Assembly (NCBI GenBank): GCA_003460745.1
Contig: QTVU01000078.1
Span: 1 to 8,194 of the forward strand
Length of the DNA: 8,194 nt
Direction of reading: 5' to 3'
DNA from: Firmicutes bacterium AM55-24TS
GTDB taxonomy: Bacteria > Bacillota > Clostridia > UBA1381
Position numbers and translations under genes: made by a program. Shown here piece by piece: positions 6,318 to 8,194 of this stretch; the first letter of the stretch is position 1; the number at the start of each line of letters is the position of its first letter. The notes beneath the pieces are model-generated. The model was not told the DNA's origin. It saw nothing but the letters and a program-made list of their open reading frames with translations, and did no database searches.

Positions 6318-7339
6318 TTCAACACCACGCTTTCAAGCACCGGTACAGCTCCGTCTGCTATTTTGATATTTTCTGTTCCGCTGTTGACCTTTAAATCCGT
6401 ATAATCCTCAACACCCGATATTGATAATATAAGACTGCCGATTTTGGCATACGATATATATTCCTTTTTTATAGCCTCTCCCGACAAATAGTCCTTTAAT
6501 ACATTTTCAACTGTTGTCTGTATGTTTGATGTATTATCAGATGTCAGCCTAACTGATATATTTATCATAACGGGTGACGCACTGACCACTGTAACTTCTG
6601 CACCGATTGGTCTGTTTTCCTCAATGTGCTCTTTCACTTTTGAAATAAGTTCACTGTCTGCGGGACGGTTATCAGCATCTACAATTACTATTTTTACTGT
6701 CCCCGCTCCGTTCCAAAGCGATATTACTTTTACATCTCCTACTCCGCTTACTTCTTTTGCCCATTCAATATAATGATATTTATTTCCGCTGACATTCGGA
6801 CGTGACACTTTTTCAAGGTATCGTTCCAATAAGTCTGCATCACTCTCCGCATCATAACCGCCTGTAAAATCCGTTATATTCTGAACGGCTGTAATTCCGG
6901 GAAGCGTTATAGGGAATCGATTTATATCTCCTTTTTTCACATTGCCTGCACTTCCCGAAACAGTGCAAGTCGCACCGACTTCAACAGAACCGTTTTCAGC
7001 AATGCTCACTGTTTCATTTACTTCAAACAGGACATTATCCGCCGCAACCTTTGCACCTTTCAAAATCACTTCACCTCGGTTTCCGCTGATTAGCAGTGTA
7101 CCTTTTGAATAAGTGGCTGTTTTACGAACTATATTCTGCTCGGCTGTCTTGCGGTCAAGGTATTCTCCCTCTGCCGTCACGGCAAATGTGTTTTCTGACA
7201 ATCTGCTTATCCTTTTCTGCAAAAGATATATTTGTTCTGCCACGGGATAAAGAAGATCATAAAAAAACGAGCCGACCGAAATATCATATTCTTCCGGCAC
7301 GCTCGACAGCATATATTCAATTATTTCATCAAGTGTCAT
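6314..7339 (-). CDS. Baseplate J-family protein (XkdT-like)
   Basis: This 341-residue protein is a baseplate wedge component of a contractile tail (Baseplate_J family; PBSX XkdT, P2 gpJ). Near the N-terminus GSFFYDLLYPVAEQIYLL is typical, and LDRKTAEQNIVRKTAT leads into the first beta domain. The family signature TGGYDAESDADLLERYL lies at 159-175, followed by NVSGNKYHYIEWAKEVSGVG. The next part (KEHIEENRPIGAEVTVVSA) fits the conserved Baseplate_J core. Length is normal for the family and no disruption is seen. The start overlaps the DUF2634 stop by four bases (ATGA) and the stop overlaps the next gene in the same way, so the four baseplate genes are translated as a coupled block. The presence of this protein argues for a myovirus-type or tailocin-type particle rather than a siphovirus. 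Confidence 0.95.
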   Translation of the reverse strand: MTLDEIIEYMLSSVPEEYDISVGSFFYDLLYPVAEQIYLLQKRISRLSENTFAVTAEGEYLDRKTAEQNIVRKTATYSKGTLLISGNRGEVILKGAKVAADNVLFEVNETVSIAENGSVEVGATCTVSGSAGNVKKGDINRFPITLPGITAVQNITDFTGGYDAESDADLLERYLEKVSRPNVSGNKYHYIEWAKEVSGVGDVKVISLWNGAGTVKIVIVDADNRPADSELISKVKEHIEENRPIGAEVTVVSASPVMINISVRLTSDNTSNIQTTVENVLKDYLSGEAIKKEYISYAKIGSLILSISGVEDYTDLKVNSGTENIKIADGAVPVLESVVLK

Positions 7340-7707
7340 ATGGTGTACACCTCCGCACTTTCTCCGTAAGCTGTGTTTAATGTGAAAGATATTTTAAGTA
7401 TCGCTCCGACTTTCTCTGCTGAAAAACCGCTCATACTATAAATATCCTCATTCCGCAAAAGTGCTGTTTCTATTTCTCTGCGAAGTTCCGATTCTGCAAA
7501 ATCAAAGTTATATGATTTTCCTATCACCAAATCTTCAATATTTGCACCGTATTGTTTGTCTTTGTATATGGAGTATCTGTAAAGCTGTGTCCGCATACAT
7601 TTTTGTATCCATAGCTTAAGAGCTTTAATGCCCGATAAAATAACGGGATTGCCGTCTTTCATAACAAATTCGCCGTTACCGAAATCAAAATCAAATGTCT
7701 TTTTCAT
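7336..7707 (-). CDS. DUF2634 (XkdS-like) baseplate protein
   Basis: This 123-residue protein fits the DUF2634 family, the XkdS-type baseplate proteins related to the gp25-like sheath initiator. Visible support is the N-terminal FDFDFGNGEFVMKDGNPVIL, then ALKLWIQKCMRTQLYRYSIY and YGANIEDLVIG, and the C-terminal ISFTLNTAYGESAEV. The gp25-like proteins help to start sheath polymerisation on the baseplate. The start overlaps the upstream stop as TAATG, with AGGAG ten bases before it. Intact and of normal length. Confidence 0.88.
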   Translation of the reverse strand: MKKTFDFDFGNGEFVMKDGNPVILSGIKALKLWIQKCMRTQLYRYSIYKDKQYGANIEDLVIGKSYNFDFAESELRREIETALLRNEDIYSMSGFSAEKVGAILKISFTLNTAYGESAEVYTI

Positions 7708-7982
7708 TATTCGGTTACTCCTATCACAACAAACTTGTTGTCGTTGTCATACGGCAATAAAACTACTTCTTTTCCGAGGTATTTGTATTCCGTATGATTG
7801 TCCCTCTCTTGTGTTTCATAAATATCAAAGACCGATTTTATATCACTGTCATCAAGTAAAATATTGTTTCCAAGCTGTATTACAAGTTTCGGCAGAGATA
7901 TAATTCTGCCGAACATCGGTGTATATGATGACGGATTGTCTCTTGCTTTTATATGTCTCGCTAAATCTGTAACTCCACTCAT
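7707..7982 (-). CDS. DUF2577 (XkdR-like) tail/baseplate protein
   Basis: This 91-residue protein fits the DUF2577 family (PBSX XkdR), small tail or hub-associated proteins of unproven function. Support comes from the N-terminal DLARHIKARDNPSSYTPMFG, the segment LPKLVIQLGNNILL and the C-terminal VVLLPYDNDNKFVVIGV, and from its place directly before the DUF2634 gene. The reading frame is open to a GTG at 8000. That GTG lies only two bases beyond the terminator's T run and has no binding site, while AAGGA is eight bases before the ATG at 7982, so I use the ATG. The usual upstream partner (XkdQ, the gpD-like hub protein) is not adjacent. Instead a terminator ends 19 bases before the start codon, so expression must come from readthrough or from a promoter I cannot see. 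Confidence 0.85.
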   Translation of the reverse strand: MSGVTDLARHIKARDNPSSYTPMFGRIISLPKLVIQLGNNILLDDSDIKSVFDIYETQERDNHTEYKYLGKEVVLLPYDNDNKFVVIGVTE

Positions 7983-8001
7983 ATCCTTGTTCCTTTCCAC
8001 G

Positions 8002-8031
8002 AAAAAAAGCGACTACCTAAGTAATCGCTTT
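8002..8031 (-). terminator. Rho-independent terminator directly upstream of the baseplate operon
   Basis: On the minus strand AAAGCGATTAC and GTAGTCGCTTT form an eleven-base stem with one G-T wobble around a four-base loop. A run of seven T overlaps and follows the stem, then C. It follows the partial gene at 8104-8193 after about 70 bases and lies 19 bases before the DUF2577 start. A terminator inside a late tail operon is unusual and suggests an inserted transcription unit. Confidence 0.78.
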
Positions 8032-8103
8032 ATATTTTAATCTTCTTTTTCTGAATCTTTAATTAAATGCTTAGCCTATTAATAATAACTTTAAATATTA
8101 TTC

Positions 8104-8193
8104 TTAAACAGCAGTATTATAATGACCTACCTCATTTCCTCTTAGCTTACTAATAGAATAATCCTCTCGTAATGTATCCAGTTTGTATTTATT
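8104..8193 (-). CDS. C-terminal end of an unrecognised gene (partial at window edge)
   Basis: The minus strand is open for 29 codons from the window edge to a TAA at 8104-8106. The peptide reads LDTLREDYSISKLRGNEVGH and ends YNTAV. The other two minus frames are closed nearby. I do not recognise it. A terminator follows, which supports a real gene end. The surrounding DNA is more AT-rich than the tail genes: by hand count 18 of 60 bases in 8101-8160 are G or C, and 11 of 60 in 8041-8100, against 24 of 60 in 6601-6660. In PBSX-like phages the gene before DUF2577 is the gpD-like hub protein, and the short end seen here does not resemble it. The spacer 8032-8103 holds no feature I can support. 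It may be cargo, a moron, or the true upstream phage gene. Confidence 0.5.
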   Translation of the reverse strand, partial: NKYKLDTLREDYSISKLRGNEVGHYNTAV

Positions 8194-8194
8194 T

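Noticed and set aside
1..8194. CRISPR arrays, tRNA or rRNA genes
   Set aside because: I saw no regularly spaced repeats and no cloverleaf or rRNA-like sequence on either strand.

Overview
The window is one end of a prophage, or phage-derived element, in a low-GC Gram-positive host, most likely a gut-type Clostridia member (Firmicutes/Bacillota). This rests on base composition (about 40% GC by hand count in one tail-gene line), strong AGGAGG-type ribosome binding sites, a phi-LC3-type holin, a CHAP endolysin and a Tn916-type integrase. I cannot name the species. Every gene I can support is on the minus strand, so transcription runs from high to low coordinates.

In transcription order, the window opens with the last codons of an unrecognised AT-rich gene (8104-8193) and a Rho-independent terminator (8002-8031). 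A PBSX-like contractile-tail baseplate module follows with overlapping start and stop codons: DUF2577/XkdR-like, DUF2634/XkdS-like, baseplate J/XkdT-like and DUF2313/XkdU-like. Next come two tail-fibre genes, an XhlA/DUF7365-like membrane protein, a phi-LC3 holin and a CHAP endolysin, closed by a terminator at 2570-2613. The order matches the Bacillus subtilis PBSX late operon (xkdR-S-T-U-V ... xhlA, holin, lysin).

Beyond the late operon lies a recombination module: two excisionase-like DNA-binding proteins and a Tn916-family tyrosine integrase, the second excisionase and the integrase joined by a TAATG overlap, closed by a terminator at 661-697. Past it, with its own near-consensus promoter, is a TIR-like (DUF1863/ThsB-type) gene, probably anti-phage cargo.

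Two late genes look broken. The endolysin has lost one base exactly at its catalytic Trp-Cys motif. The second tail-fibre gene carries two opposite one-base shifts, one inside a hairpin-forming sequence and one in an A7 tract. If these are not sequencing errors, the element is probably defective for lysis and fibre production, while the recombination genes and the TIR cargo stay intact. The partial gene and terminator placed directly in front of the baseplate operon look like a second cargo (moron-like) insertion.
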